Counted from the first letter of the stretch, positions 34,076-43,394 are shown. The stretch: 64,000 nucleotides of DNA from Mesorhizobium sp. NBSH29 (GCF_015500055.1 NZ_CP045492.1:2118501-2182500), one strand, 5' to 3'. Notes: generated by a model not told the origin, from the sequence alone. Translations and numbers: made by a program.

Positions 34076-35599
34076 TCAGTCTCCGCGCGGGAAGCGCTTG
34101 CTTCCCTCCAAAGTGTCGAGGTTCATGTGATTGCGCATATAGCGCTCCGACGCCTTTTGCAGCGGCTGGAAATCCCACGGAAAATAGGCGCCGTTGCGCA
34201 GTGCCGGATAGACAACCCAGCGCCGCGCCTGGCTTTCGCGCACCGAAGCATCAAATCCGGCCATGTCCCACCGCTCACGTACCTTGCGCATGAAGGCGGC
34301 AACAAGATCTGCGTGTTCTGGATATTCAGCCAGGTTCACCCGCTCATGCGGATCATCGTCGAGATCGAAAAGCAGCGGCGGATCAAGCTCGCAATGCGTG
34401 AATTTGTAACGCCCTTCGCGAATGGCAACCAGTGGCGCGGACGATCCTTCAGCCGCATATTCCATCAACACAGGCTCGGTTCGCGGCTTGCCTTCCATCG
34501 TCGGCACAAGCGATTGCCCATCCGTCCATGGCATGATGGCGCCCATATCAATGCCAGCGAGATCACAAAGGGTCGGGCAAATGTCGAGGTTCGACACGGG
34601 CACAATGTGCAACCCTGCCGAAATCCCTTGCCCCGCAAACATCAGCGGCACGCGCGCGGACCCTTCAAAGAAGCACATCTTGAACCACAATCCGCGCTCG
34701 CCCAGCATGTCACCATGGTCTGACGCCAGAACGATAATGGTGTCGTCGAGCATGCGGGTGCGCGTGAGCACATCCATCAGCTCGCCGATCTTGTCATCGA
34801 GATAAGAGATGCTGGCAAAGTAGCCGCGCCGTGAACGGCGGATCTGCTCAGCTGTGATGTCGAACGATGCATAGTCGCTGGCCGCATAAAGCCGCTGCGA
34901 ATGCGGGTCCTGTTTTTCCAGCGGGATGAAACCGAATTCCGGGTCAAGATGCGCGCAGTTCTCGTAGAGATCCCAATGCTTCTTGCGTGCCACATAAGGG
35001 TCGTGCGGATGCGAGAACGAGACGGTGAGTGCCCATGGCCGCCGGTCCGCATCGGTTGAAGTCCGCGACCACTCATAAAGCTTCTGCGTGGCCTGAAACG
35101 CGACATCATCATCATATTCCAGCTGATTGGTGGTCTCCGCTGTCCCTGCACCCGTGACCGAGCCCAGATTATGATACCACCAGTCGATCCGCTCACCCGG
35201 CTTGCGATAGTCTGGTGTCCAGCCAAAGTCGGCCGGATAGATGTCGGTCGTCAGCCGCTCTTCAAAACCATGCATCTGGTCCGGCCCGACAAAATGCATC
35301 TTGCCTGACAGGCAGGTATGATAGCCCGCCGCGCGCAGATGATGCGCATAGGTCGGAATATCAGAGCCGAATTCCGCCGCATTGTCATAGACCCGTGTGC
35401 GCGAGGGCAATTGCCCGCTCATGAACGAGGCGCGGCCTGGCGCGCAGAGCGGCGAGGCGGTGTAATTGTTGGCAAACCGCGCCGAACGCTGCGCCAGCGC
35501 CTTCATGTGCGGGGCGTGAAGAAAGTCGGCCGGCCCGTCGGGAAACAGAGTTCCGTTCAATTGGTCTACCATGATGATCAGGATGTTGGGCTTGGTCAT
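34076..35599 (-). CDS. betC: Choline-sulfatase
   Basis: This 507-residue type I sulfatase cleaves choline-O-sulfate to choline, feeding betA. The formylglycine motif is intact, C52-A-P-G-R56 in [11 protein letters not shown], and metal-binding Asp residues are seen in ILIIMVDQL and in [10 protein letters not shown]. The C-terminal choline-sulfatase extension (about 440-507, with [20 protein letters not shown]) marks the choline-specific subfamily. Its start codon overlaps the betI stop (ATGA). A formylglycine-generating enzyme must be supplied elsewhere in the genome. Confidence 0.95.
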   Translation of the reverse strand: MTKPNILIIMVDQLNGTLFPDGPADFLHAPHMKALAQRSARFANNYTASPLCAPGRASFMSGQLPSRTRVYDNAAEFGSDIPTYAHHLRAAGYHTCLSGKMHFVGPDQMHGFEERLTTDIYPADFGWTPDYRKPGERIDWWYHNLGSVTGAGTAETTNQLEYDDDVAFQATQKLYEWSRTSTDADRRPWALTVSFSHPHDPYVARKKHWDLYENCAHLDPEFGFIPLEKQDPHSQRLYAASDYASFDITAEQIRRSRRGYFASISYLDDKIGELMDVLTRTRMLDDTIIVLASDHGDMLGERGLWFKMCFFEGSARVPLMFAGQGISAGLHIVPVSNLDICPTLCDLAGIDMGAIMPWTDGQSLVPTMEGKPRTEPVLMEYAAEGSSAPLVAIREGRYKFTHCELDPPLLFDLDDDPHERVNLAEYPEHADLVAAFMRKVRERWDMAGFDASVRESQARRWVVYPALRNGAYFPWDFQPLQKASERYMRNHMNLDTLEGSKRFPRGD

Positions 35600-36189
35600 G
35601 TCAGGGCCCTTTGGGACTGGAGTTTCGTCTCGACATAATCTTCGATCAGCGCGATGGCGCTTTCCGCGTTGGGCGTACCTTCCTTCAGCGCGCGGCGGAT
35701 ATAGAGCCCGTCAATCAGCGCCGCGATGGCCTCCGCCGCGCGCTCGGCGGGAACATGTTCCATCAGGGCCGCAAGCCCGCTCATCAGGTTGGAGTGGAGC
35801 CGGCGCGCATAGATGCGCAACAGCCGACGCAGCGCAGGCACCTTCTGCGCCTCGACATAAAACGCCAGCCAGGCGGCGATGGTCTCTGGCCGAAACTGCT
35901 TTTCGGAAAAGTTGACCGCGATGATCGCCGAGAGGCGTTCGCGCGGGCTCTCCGTAGCAGAAAGCGCGCTGCGCGCATCATTGCCAAGCTCGACCAGAAG
36001 ATGGCGCATGGTGGCCTGTAACAGCTCGTCCTTGGCGCCGAAATAATGATGCGCCAGCGCTGCCGACACGCCAGCGCGACCAGCAATCTCCGACATGGTG
36101 ACATCAAGCGAGCCGCGCTCGCCGATCACCGAGACGGCGGCGTCAATCAGCGCTCTGCGGCGCAAAGGTTCCATACCGAGTTTTGGCAA
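35596..36189 (-). CDS. betI: TetR-type repressor of betaine synthesis
   Basis: This 197-residue protein is the choline-sensing repressor of the bet operon. The TetR helix-turn-helix lies at about residues 29-52 ([20 protein letters not shown], then FGAKDELL), and the C-terminal part (AAIDGLY-like [17 protein letters not shown]) agrees with BetI. Length equals E. coli BetI (195). It is first in the operon and overlaps betC by ATGA. A perfect palindrome that matches the BetI operator lies 34 bases before its start, so it very likely represses its own operon. Confidence 0.93.
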   Translation of the reverse strand: MPKLGMEPLRRRALIDAAVSVIGERGSLDVTMSEIAGRAGVSAALAHHYFGAKDELLQATMRHLLVELGNDARSALSATESPRERLSAIIAVNFSEKQFRPETIAAWLAFYVEAQKVPALRRLLRIYARRLHSNLMSGLAALMEHVPAERAAEAIAALIDGLYIRRALKEGTPNAESAIALIEDYVETKLQSQRALT

Positions 36190-36222
36190 ATTTCGATCCT
36201 CTCGCGAGGGAACTTATTTTTT

Positions 36223-36236
36223 ATTGACTGGTCAAT
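36223..36236. promoter_or_regulatory. BetI operator
   Basis: ATTGACTGGTCAAT is a perfect 14-bp palindrome, the known form of BetI binding sites. It lies 34 bases before betI and about 128 bases before the divergent thiolase gene, in an AT-rich stretch that probably holds the betI promoter. Choline would release the repressor. Confidence 0.88.
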
Positions 36237-36363
36237 CAACAAAAAATTCTTGCGATTGGTACTTCCGAATCCCCATTTTCTTCTTGGAATAAGTTCATGA
36301 TTGAACAATATAGAAGGCATCACGCAATGGCGCCCGACGCGGGCTGCCCGTCAGGAGCTGGTC

Positions 36364-37530
36364 ATGACCGCATGTATCGTTGGCTGGGCGCATTCGCGCT
36401 TCGGCAAGCTGGAAGGCGAAACGCTTGAATCGCTGATTGTCGGCGTCGCGCGCGATGCGATGGACCATGCGGGCATCGGCCCCGACGATGTCGACGAGAT
36501 CGTTCTCGGCCATTTCAACGCTGGCTTTTCAGCCCAGGATTTCACCGCAAGCCTTGTGCTCCAGGCTGACGACCGGCTGCGCTTCAAGCCCGCAACGCGT
36601 GTCGAAAATGCCTGCGCCACAGGCTCCGCAGCTATTCGCCAGGGCATCCGCGCCATTGAGGCCAAGGCTTCCCGGATCGTTTTGGTAGTCGGTGCTGAAC
36701 AGATGACCACGACGAAGGGCCCCGACGTCCAAAACAATCTGGCGCGCGCCTCCTACCTGCCCGAAGAAGGCGACATTCCGGCTGGCTTTGCCGGCGTGTT
36801 CGGAAAAATCGCCGGTGCTTATTTCCAGCGCTATGGCGACCAGTCAGATGCGCTTGCCGCCATCGCGGCAAAAAACCACAAGAACGGTGCAACAAATTCC
36901 TATGCGCAGATGCAGAAGGACCTCGGCTTCGAGTTCTGCCGGCAGGAGAGCGAGAAGAACCCGTTTGTCGCCGGCCCGCTGAAGCGCACCGATTGCTCGC
37001 TGGTCTCCGACGGCGCAGCCGCCATCATCCTGACCGACGCGTCGACCGCGCTGTCTATGAAGCGCGCTGTCGCCTTCCGCGCCAATGAGCACGTGCAGGA
37101 CTTTTTGCCGATGTCCAAGCGCGATATCCTGTCATTTGAAGGCTGCGAACTGGCCTGGGCTCAGGCATTGAAAAGCGCCGGCGTGTCGCTCGACGACCTG
37201 TCCTTCGTGGAAACCCATGACTGCTTCACCATCGCCGAACTGATTGAATATGAGGCGATGGGGCTGGCCAAAAAGGGCGAAGGCGCAAAGCTGGTCCTGG
37301 AGGGCCAGACCGACAAGAATGGCCGTCTGCCGGTCAACCCGTCCGGCGGCCTGAAGTCGAAGGGCCACCCGATCGGCGCCACTGGCGTTTCCATGCATGC
37401 GCTGAGCGCCATGCAACTCACCGGCGAGGCCGGTGGCATCCAGGTGCCCGGCGCGAAACTGGCTGGCATCTTCAACATGGGCGGCGCGGCGGTCGCCAAC
37501 TATGTATCGATCCTCGAGCGCATCAAGTAG
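36364..37530 (+). CDS. Thiolase family protein (acetyl-CoA acetyltransferase-like)
   Basis: This 388-residue protein belongs to the SCP-x-like branch of thiolases. The nucleophile Cys is in VENACATGSAA (about residue 82), a His in ETHDCFTIAE and the late His/Cys-region motif GGLKSKGHPIGATG. It would cleave or form acyl-CoA carbon bonds; the true substrate cannot be told. The ATG at 36364 follows AGGAG seven bases upstream, so it is preferred to one 63 bases earlier. It is transcribed away from betI across the BetI operator, so its expression might follow choline. Confidence 0.88.
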   Translation: MTACIVGWAHSRFGKLEGETLESLIVGVARDAMDHAGIGPDDVDEIVLGHFNAGFSAQDFTASLVLQADDRLRFKPATRVENACATGSAAIRQGIRAIEAKASRIVLVVGAEQMTTTKGPDVQNNLARASYLPEEGDIPAGFAGVFGKIAGAYFQRYGDQSDALAAIAAKNHKNGATNSYAQMQKDLGFEFCRQESEKNPFVAGPLKRTDCSLVSDGAAAIILTDASTALSMKRAVAFRANEHVQDFLPMSKRDILSFEGCELAWAQALKSAGVSLDDLSFVETHDCFTIAELIEYEAMGLAKKGEGAKLVLEGQTDKNGRLPVNPSGGLKSKGHPIGATGVSMHALSAMQLTGEAGGIQVPGAKLAGIFNMGGAAVANYVSILERIK

Positions 37531-37546
37531 CGCTGGCCTCCATTTG

Positions 37547-37699
37547 CTCGCCCCCATGAATTGGGGGAGAGGTGCCGAGCGCAGCGAGGCGGAGAGGGAG
37601 TGTGGCGTGGTTCAGGCGGCATGTCTGCGCCGTGGCACCGCCCCCTCTCCGCCTTGTGCTGCGCCCAAGCCACCTCTCCCCCGCTTTACGGGGGCGAGG
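37547..37699. repeat. Composite palindromic element, copy 2
   Basis: About 153 bp, built as at 30698-30847: outer CTCGCCCCC and its inverse, hairpin arms CCCCCATGAATTGGGGG and CCCCCGCTTTACGGGGG, AGAGGTG/CACCTCT and GGCGGAGAGGG with its inverse. The two copies share arms but differ in the central 50 bases. It fills most of the gap between the thiolase and the asparaginase genes. Confidence 0.85.
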
Positions 37700-37781
37700 A
37701 AATTCGGAGAGGTTGGCGCGCCCTTGCCTCGGCGTTCTCCAGCGCCTAGCTAGTTCTCCATTCAACGAAGCAGAGCAAACA

Positions 37782-38789
37782 ATGTTCAAAAATCCCGTCC
37801 TTGTCGAAGTTACCCGCGGCGATCACGTTGAAAGCGTCCATCGCGGCGCGTTCATCATTGTCGATGGCGAGGGCAAGACAGTGCGTGAGGCCGGCGATAG
37901 CGCGCAACCGGTATTCCCGCGCTCGGCGGTCAAGGCCATCCAGGCACTGCCGCTGATCGAGACAGGTGCAGCCGACGCCTATGGCCTGACTGACGCGGAA
38001 CTGGCGCTAGCCTGTGCCTCGCATACCGGCGAAGTGCAGCATACGGAGCTTGCCGCCAAAATGCTGGCGCGCGCCGGGCTCGACCACACCGCACTCGAAT
38101 GCGGTACGCATTGGCCAAGCAACCATGACGCGACGGTAGCGTTGGCGCGCAGCGGGCAAAACCCGAACGCGCTGCACAACAATTGCTCGGGCAAGCATTC
38201 AGGTTTCCTGTGTGTCTGCTGCCATGCTGGCATCGATCATCACGGCTATGTCGGCTACGGCCACCCCCTGCAGGAGATGATCCGCGGCACGATGCAGGAA
38301 GTCACAGAGGCACGCCATGACGAATCCAACGCAGCAATTGATGGCTGCGTGATCCCGACCTACGCCGTGCCGCTTAAAAATCTGGGTACCGGCTTCGCCC
38401 GAATGGTCACCGGCAACGGCCTTGCGCCCCAACGCGCAGCCGCTGCCAAACGCCTGATGGCAGCCTGCATGGCCCACCCGTTCAATGTCGCGGGCAGCGA
38501 CCGCGCTTGCACCAGACTGATGGAGGTGGCTCCCGGCCGCATCTTCGTCAAAACCGGCGCTGAAGGCGTGTTCTGCGCCGCCGTGCCTGAACTCGGCTAT
38601 GCCATCGCGCTGAAGTGCGACGACGGCGCCTCACGCGCGGCCGACGTTGCCATCGCCGCACTGCTCGCCAGCCTTTTCAAGGACGACGCAAAGGTCTCAA
38701 GCCGGCTGAGCGCGCTTGCCACGGTTGCGGTGAAAAACCGGCCCGGCGACACGGTTGGCGAAATACGGGCCGCTGGTGCGATTGCCTGA
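37782..38789 (+). CDS. L-asparaginase of the Rhizobium etli (ReAV) type
   Basis: This 335-residue enzyme hydrolyses asparagine to aspartate and ammonia. It is not a bacterial type I/II asparaginase but of the family of R. etli ReAV, related in fold to serine beta-lactamases. Residues reported as essential in ReAV fall at identical numbers here: Ser48 and Lys51 in PRSAVKAIQ, Ser80 in ACASHTGE, Cys135 and Lys138 in NNCSGKHSG, and Cys189 in DGCVIPTY; the two Cys bind zinc in ReAV. The start at 37782 gives this exact register. It stands alone after the repeat element and faces the MFS gene. Confidence 0.93.
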   Translation: MFKNPVLVEVTRGDHVESVHRGAFIIVDGEGKTVREAGDSAQPVFPRSAVKAIQALPLIETGAADAYGLTDAELALACASHTGEVQHTELAAKMLARAGLDHTALECGTHWPSNHDATVALARSGQNPNALHNNCSGKHSGFLCVCCHAGIDHHGYVGYGHPLQEMIRGTMQEVTEARHDESNAAIDGCVIPTYAVPLKNLGTGFARMVTGNGLAPQRAAAAKRLMAACMAHPFNVAGSDRACTRLMEVAPGRIFVKTGAEGVFCAAVPELGYAIALKCDDGASRAADVAIAALLASLFKDDAKVSSRLSALATVAVKNRPGDTVGEIRAAGAIA

Positions 38790-38838
38790 AGCTAGCTCGT
38801 GGCGACGATCTTGCCGAACTGTCTGAATGTAGCTCCGG

Positions 38839-40287
38839 CTATTCCGATATCGGACGCGATTTTGTCCTCCAATCGAGAACCAAGGGGCCCATTGCGATCA
38901 GCCCTATTACCGCGAACGGTACGCATGACACGAAGACCCATCGGGAAACCTTTGCAGCGTCTGCCGCCGTCTCCACTGTTAGCAGGCCGGAAGCATTTGC
39001 AACGATTCCGACGTAGGCTGCGCCGAGTGCGTAGCCGAGTCTCTGTATCGTGGGGATCGCGGCGGACACTCGCTGGACCTCGTCTGCATCAGCGAGTGCA
39101 ATCGTTCGCCCGAGAATGAACGTCCATGCCATCCCGAAGCCGCCGCCCTCAATAGCCGCGAAAACGGCGATCAGCCAGACAGGCCCATTGGGAACGGAAT
39201 AGAGAAAGCCAAGGATACTCAGGGTCACGACTGTCATGCCGAGTGCGATCATCAGCCGATCAAACCGCTGCGGCAATCCGCTGACCAGAATGGCCATGAC
39301 CGTCCAGCCAATGGACGAACAGGCAACGATGTACCCGGCCGTCAGCGCGGATACGCCGTGGATGGCCGTGACCAGGAGCGGACCGAACGCCGTGATGGCA
39401 ATAGTCGCCATCGACATGGACAGAATCATGAGCAGGGCGGCACCGACAGGACGCCGGAGCTCGAACGGGCGACGTGGAAGAAGCCGGGTGTCGCCCGCGC
39501 GCTCGTCCAGCCAGAGAAATCCGATCATGCAGACCAGACCGGCAGCAACGGAAGGGACCGTTCGCAGGATCGAGACCTCGACGCCGCCAAAGGCGACCAG
39601 CACGATGGCAAGACACAACAGGGACAGACGTCTGAGCGGGAACTCAGCAGCGTCGCCCGTGGATCGTGGCGCGCTCGTGTGCCCTCGCAAAACGATCCAG
39701 AGGGCCAGTGCGAATGCCTGGCCGGCGAAGAAGGCGAAGCCCCAGCGCCACGTCGCATATTCCACGAAGAAACCGCCGACCATCGGCCCGGCGAATGCTG
39801 AGACGCCCCAAAGGGTCGAAACGGCTGCTATAGCGCGCGCGATGTAGCGGCGCGGGAAGATCAGGCCGACTGCGACGAACCCCATCGCCATCAGGCCGCC
39901 GCCGCCGAGACCTTGCAAGGCACGTCCCGTCAGCAGCACCGGCATGGTCGGGCTGACGGCGCTGATGATACAGCCGAACCCGAACAGGGCGGCTGCCATA
40001 CTCATCGGCGCGCGCAGACCGAATCGCATGGTCAGCAAGGCGCTGGCTGCTCCCGCGACGATTGACCCAATCTCGTAGAGCGATACAGACCAGCCCACTA
40101 ACGCGGTCCCGCCGATCTCGACAACGATGGAGGGGAGCATGGTGGCGACGATCAGGCTGTCGGCTGCATGCAGCCAAACGGCCAGGCAAACTAGGGCCAG
40201 AGATTTCGCGTAAGGGCTTCCAAGAAACTCCCCCCATGGGACGAATTTCTCCGTGTCCTTCTCTGCGCAGGTACCAGTGTCCGTCAT
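38839..40287 (-). CDS. MFS transporter, drug-efflux type
   Basis: This 482-residue inner-membrane protein has about 14 hydrophobic segments as in the DHA2/EmrB-like branch of the major facilitator superfamily, with the motif GRALQGLGGGGLMAMGF near residue 120 and a WRWGFAFFAGQ segment (motif C area). It probably exports a toxic organic compound. The ATG at 40287 was chosen because GAGGAG lies eight bases before it; a TTG further up would run into the promoter palindrome. The promoter has a SoxR-type box and a broken soxR lies divergently next to it, so the transporter was probably induced by redox-active compounds. Confidence 0.88.
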   Translation of the reverse strand: MTDTGTCAEKDTEKFVPWGEFLGSPYAKSLALVCLAVWLHAADSLIVATMLPSIVVEIGGTALVGWSVSLYEIGSIVAGAASALLTMRFGLRAPMSMAAALFGFGCIISAVSPTMPVLLTGRALQGLGGGGLMAMGFVAVGLIFPRRYIARAIAAVSTLWGVSAFAGPMVGGFFVEYATWRWGFAFFAGQAFALALWIVLRGHTSAPRSTGDAAEFPLRRLSLLCLAIVLVAFGGVEVSILRTVPSVAAGLVCMIGFLWLDERAGDTRLLPRRPFELRRPVGAALLMILSMSMATIAITAFGPLLVTAIHGVSALTAGYIVACSSIGWTVMAILVSGLPQRFDRLMIALGMTVVTLSILGFLYSVPNGPVWLIAVFAAIEGGGFGMAWTFILGRTIALADADEVQRVSAAIPTIQRLGYALGAAYVGIVANASGLLTVETAADAAKVSRWVFVSCVPFAVIGLIAMGPLVLDWRTKSRPISE

Positions 40288-40310
40288 CCCGTCTCCTCTT
40301 GTCGGACAAG

Positions 40311-40341
40311 TGCCTAAAACCTCAACCTTAGTTGAGGTCAA
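40311..40341 (-). promoter_or_regulatory. SoxR-type promoter of the MFS gene
   Basis: On the minus strand TTGACC (40341-40336) and TAGGCA (40316-40311) are 19 bases apart, the long spacer used by MerR-family activators. The spacer holds the palindrome CCTCAACCTTAGTTGAGG (40320-40337), whose arms match the known SoxR box (CCTCAA/TTGAGG). This implies SoxR control. Confidence 0.8.
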
Positions 40342-40352
40342 GAAGATTGCGA

Positions 40353-40827
40353 ATGGCGAAGAAAGAATTGTCTGCGGCGAATTCTCGGACCGCAGCGGGT
40401 TGCCCGTAGACGCTCCATTTGTAGGAACGCAAGCGGGCTAATAACATCCGAAAAGACTTCCACCAATCATCGGGTCTATAGGCGTGTGACGGTCATTAAG
40501 GTTGCGCAGAGCGCGGGCATCCCGCTTGCCGAAATCTCCGATGCGCTCGCGCAGTTGTCACGCAACGCGATATTGCTGACGCGGCGGATCGCGCTTTTAA
40601 CAACGCTTCACGGCAAGACGGCGCTGGGCATTGGCTGTGGATACTTAAGCGTGAAACGTTGCCCTCTGGTCAATGAGGACGATCATCTGGCGGAAGGCGG
40701 CCCCGGTGCGCGTCTGCTACAAGAGGTCGAGGATTGCCACTCTTGCCACGGTTGTGATGAAACCGGCCCGCCGACGCGGTTGGAGAAATTCGCCTCGCTG
40801 GCGCGCTTGGCTGATCAGCTGACCTGA
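40353..40827 (+). pseudogene. soxR: Degraded soxR (redox-sensing MerR-family regulator)
   Basis: Pieces of SoxR can be read in order, but in different frames. The start MAKKELSA is at 40353, then GEFSDRSGLPV in another frame, TLHL-stop-ER where LHFYER is expected, NHRVYRRVTVIKVAQ followed by SAGIPLAEI, and GIGCGYLSVKRCPLVNEDD before GARLL. At least two in-frame stops and several shifts break it. Of the four Cys that hold the [2Fe-2S] cluster (CxxCxC....C), two are gone (first Cys to Gly, third to Tyr), and the middle of the effector helix is missing. It is divergent from the MFS gene, the usual soxR arrangement. The gene cannot make a working sensor. Confidence 0.88.
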
Positions 40828-42175
40828 TTGCCGCTGACCGTGAGATTGGCCGGTGCTTCACTCGCATCCAGAGCCAGATCTCCGGTGGCCGCTTCAGCCC
40901 AGCGATAGCCGACCACGCCGCCCTTGGTGGCAGTGTCGATGATGTTGTCGGTGACAGTGGCAAGCCCAGTACCCTCGACCACCGAAACCGCGATGCCAGT
41001 GCCCGCCTTGCGGATCAGGTTACCCGTCGCAACCACGTTGCGCATGTAGGGGCCCCAGCCGATGCTGATGCCAAAAAGCGGTGCGTTCTCCACCACATTG
41101 CCGGTGACAACGCAATCCGCTTCCACCGCAATGCCGGTGCCAAAACCAGGCGCATCAGCCGGGTAGGGGCCTTTGGCCGACAGGTTGCGCACGATATTGC
41201 CGTTGCAGACGCCCATGCGTCCACCATTGTTGAAGTTGACGATCGAAATGCCATTCGCGCCGCCATCGACAATGTTGGAATTAATGACTGCGCCATCGAA
41301 AGCAAATTCGGCGTAGATCGCCGTCTCGCCCGAGCGCAGGCACGTGTTGGCGTTGACCTGCAGATTGCTGGCCGAGTTGGCGCGAATGGCTGAAAACGCG
41401 CAGTCGGCCACTGAATTCCCAGAAATCATGACACCATTGGCGCGAAACGCATTGATGCCATTGCCGTTCTGACCGGTGCCCCCGTTGCGCGCCGCAATCC
41501 GCTCAATGCGGTTACCGCTGATGACCGTATTGTCCTCGCCGATCTGCCAGCGATGGACCAGAATGCCACCATTGGCGCAGTCGGTGACGCTGTTGCCGGT
41601 GATGGCTAGCCTTCCGGCCTCGATGGAGTAAACTCCAGCGTCTGCTGCGCCGGTGATCTCGCTGCGCTCTATGCGCCCCGAAACCCGCTCCAGCGCCAGT
41701 CCATGCTTGCCGCTGCCCAGCACCGTGCATTGATCGACGGTAAACTGGCGCACGCCCCTGAGGTCGACGAGACCATTGGATTGTTCGCCGATCCAGCGGT
41801 TGGCCCCATCGAGCACCAGTCCGTCAAGCGCGATGTGTTCGGCGTTTTCGGCAGCCAGCAGATAGCCGTCGCCGCCATAGACGATGCGCGTGGCGCCGGG
41901 CACGCCAGCCAGTCGGATGCTGCGCGGCAATGTCAGATTGGACACGACATAAGTGCCCGGCGGCAGGAACAGCGGAATGTTTTCCGTGCCGGCCTTGTCG
42001 AGCATGCGTTGAAAAGTCTTGCTCTGGTCGTCGAGTGCGCCCGGCCGCGCGCCAAGCTCGGTGGCATTGATCGAGCCGCGCATCGCTGCCGTCTCGACAC
42101 CAGCAAGCGCCAGCGCACAAGCCCAAGCACGGCAAAGCCCGTGCTCTGTGCCAAAAACCGGCGTCTGTTCAGCAT
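40815..42175 (-). pseudogene. Tat-exported right-handed beta-helix protein (TIGR03808 type), frameshifted
   Basis: The intact part from 42083 down (422 residues) is a parallel beta-helix protein of a family found mainly in Rhizobiales: LPPGTYVVSNLTLPRS at the start, then many repeats of the type ITGNSVTDCANGGI and ISGNRIERIAARN. Just upstream, in another frame, MLNRRRFLAQSTGFAVLG is a proper twin-arginine signal, starting at 42175. Adding one base near 42107-42118 would join both as ...LVALALAGVETAAMRGS. So either the gene has lost export by a one-base deletion, or there is a sequencing error. The beta-helix could otherwise be made without a signal from the ATG at 42083. Function is unknown; beta-helices often bind or cut polysaccharide. 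Confidence 0.78.
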
Positions 42176-42271
42176 CGGGACAGTTTCCCTAGGTTGGCCC
42201 CCAGCGTAGCACGAAGCGTGCCACCTTTTGCCCACCTTGTGGTTCACGCAACAGAGGCCTAACGTTGCGCG

Positions 42272-42751
42272 ATGAGCAGAGCATTTACGCGCGAAGACGA
42301 CAGCGAGAGCGCGCTCGCCGACATCGGTGAACGCCCGGTCAGCCAGCATCGGAATATTGTCACGCCGGAAGGGCTTGCAGCGATTGATGCCGAACTTCAC
42401 CGCCTGCGCGCCGAACTCGGCATGGCGGAGGGCGCGGCAAGCCGCGAGCGCATCGCCACTGTCTCACGCGATCTGCGCTACTGGAATTCGCGCCGGGAGA
42501 CTGCCGAAGTTTCGGTGCCGGAACCGGACAGCCCCGTGTTGCGCTTCGGCATGACGGTGACGATCGAGGACGACGCGGACAACCGCAATACCTGGCGGAT
42601 CGTCGGCGAGGATGAAGCCGACGCCGCACACGGCACCATCTCCCACGTTTCGCCCATGGCCCTTGCCCTGTTTGGCAAGTCCGTCGGTGATCTTGCGACA
42701 GTCAACGGCAAGGAATGGGAAATAGTGGCGATGGAAGCCGGTCAGGACTGA
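42272..42751 (+). CDS. GreA/GreB family transcription elongation factor-like protein
   Basis: This 159-residue protein has the two parts of Gre factors: an N-terminal helical hairpin (residues 30-75, TPEGLAAIDAELHRLRAELG onwards) and a C-terminal FKBP-like domain (residues 85-159, with RFGMTVTIEDD, SHVSPMALALFGKSVGD). In Gre factors the hairpin enters the RNA polymerase channel and rescues backtracked complexes. The tip acids here are weak (no clear DxxE), so it may be a divergent paralogue, like the Rnk group, that binds polymerase without cleavage activity. It is transcribed divergently from the Tat gene. Confidence 0.82.
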   Translation: MSRAFTREDDSESALADIGERPVSQHRNIVTPEGLAAIDAELHRLRAELGMAEGAASRERIATVSRDLRYWNSRRETAEVSVPEPDSPVLRFGMTVTIEDDADNRNTWRIVGEDEADAAHGTISHVSPMALALFGKSVGDLATVNGKEWEIVAMEAGQD

Positions 42752-42780
42752 CGGAAGTGACAGTCAGGGATCGAACGTCC

Positions 42781-43161
42781 CTAGACTTCCACCGTGTGAT
42801 CCCGAAAAAACGCTGCCGCGCCGTCTTCATCGATTTCGCCGGCGGCGACCATCAAAACAAATTGAATCAGGTCGTCCTCATCGGCCTCGAGGCTCAACCC
42901 GTTGAAGACGAGAAAAAGATCGGCTGCGGCAAGTGCCGTGCGTTTGTTACCATCAACAAAGGGATGGTTCTTGGCGATGCCGAAGAGATAGGCGGCGGCA
43001 AGTTCGGCTAGATCGGGAGCGCCATAGGCTTCCTTCTGAAGCGGCCGTGCAAGCGCTGACTCCAGCATACCCATGTCACGCACACCGGCGGCCCCGCCAT
43101 GGAGGCGGAGCTGCTCGGCGTGCAATCCCTCAACAAATGCGCGTGAGTGGTACTCGGTCAT
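42781..43161 (-). CDS. doc: Doc-type Fic toxin
   Basis: This 126-residue protein is a Doc toxin, which phosphorylates elongation factor Tu and stops translation. The Fic core motif is HPFVDGNKR at 66-74, the Doc form with K in place of the second G of true AMPylating Fic proteins. Length equals P1 Doc (126). The 5' end overlaps the antitoxin by ATGA, so the antitoxin is made first, as expected in a toxin-antitoxin pair. No residue known to be essential is missing. Confidence 0.93.
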   Translation of the reverse strand: MTEYHSRAFVEGLHAEQLRLHGGAAGVRDMGMLESALARPLQKEAYGAPDLAELAAAYLFGIAKNHPFVDGNKRTALAAADLFLVFNGLSLEADEDDLIQFVLMVAAGEIDEDGAAAFFRDHTVEV

Positions 43162-43385
43162 TTTGCCAGCGCGCGGTAAGTCTTTTCGTATTTTTTCATC
43201 CGCTCGCGGGCAATATTCATCTTGCGCTCGAACTCTTCAGGATCTTCCGAACGACGAAGAGTCAAATTTTCTCCATCTTCGATCAAGACAAGCTTGTCTC
43301 CCGCACGTAAATTGTGCCGGTCGAGCACTTCCTTGGGCAGGATGACACCTTCTGAGTTTCCGATCTTGCGAACCGTGACGTTCAT
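43158..43385 (-). CDS. AbrB/MazE-type antitoxin
   Basis: This 75-residue protein has an N-terminal AbrB-like swapped-hairpin DNA-binding domain (VTVRKIGNSEGVILPKEVLD, then LRAGDKLVLI) and a charged C-terminal helix (residues 48-75) that would wrap the toxin. Pairing an AbrB-type antitoxin with Doc, instead of Phd, is known but less usual. It probably represses its own operon through the palindrome just upstream. Confidence 0.9.
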   Translation of the reverse strand: MNVTVRKIGNSEGVILPKEVLDRHNLRAGDKLVLIEDGENLTLRRSEDPEEFERKMNIARERMKKYEKTYRALAK

Positions 43386-43394
43386 GGCAGGCTC

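Noticed and set aside
40486-40827. A 113-codon frame that could be an independent small gene
   Set aside because: Its content (VIKVAQ, GIPLAEI, CPLVNEDD, GARLL) is the back half of SoxR; it is a remnant of the pseudogene, not a separate protein.
40829-42083. Beta-helix protein read as an intact cytoplasmic protein from the ATG at 42083
   Set aside because: A proper twin-arginine signal lies directly upstream in another frame, and a one-base change joins the two, so a frameshifted exported protein explains the region better.
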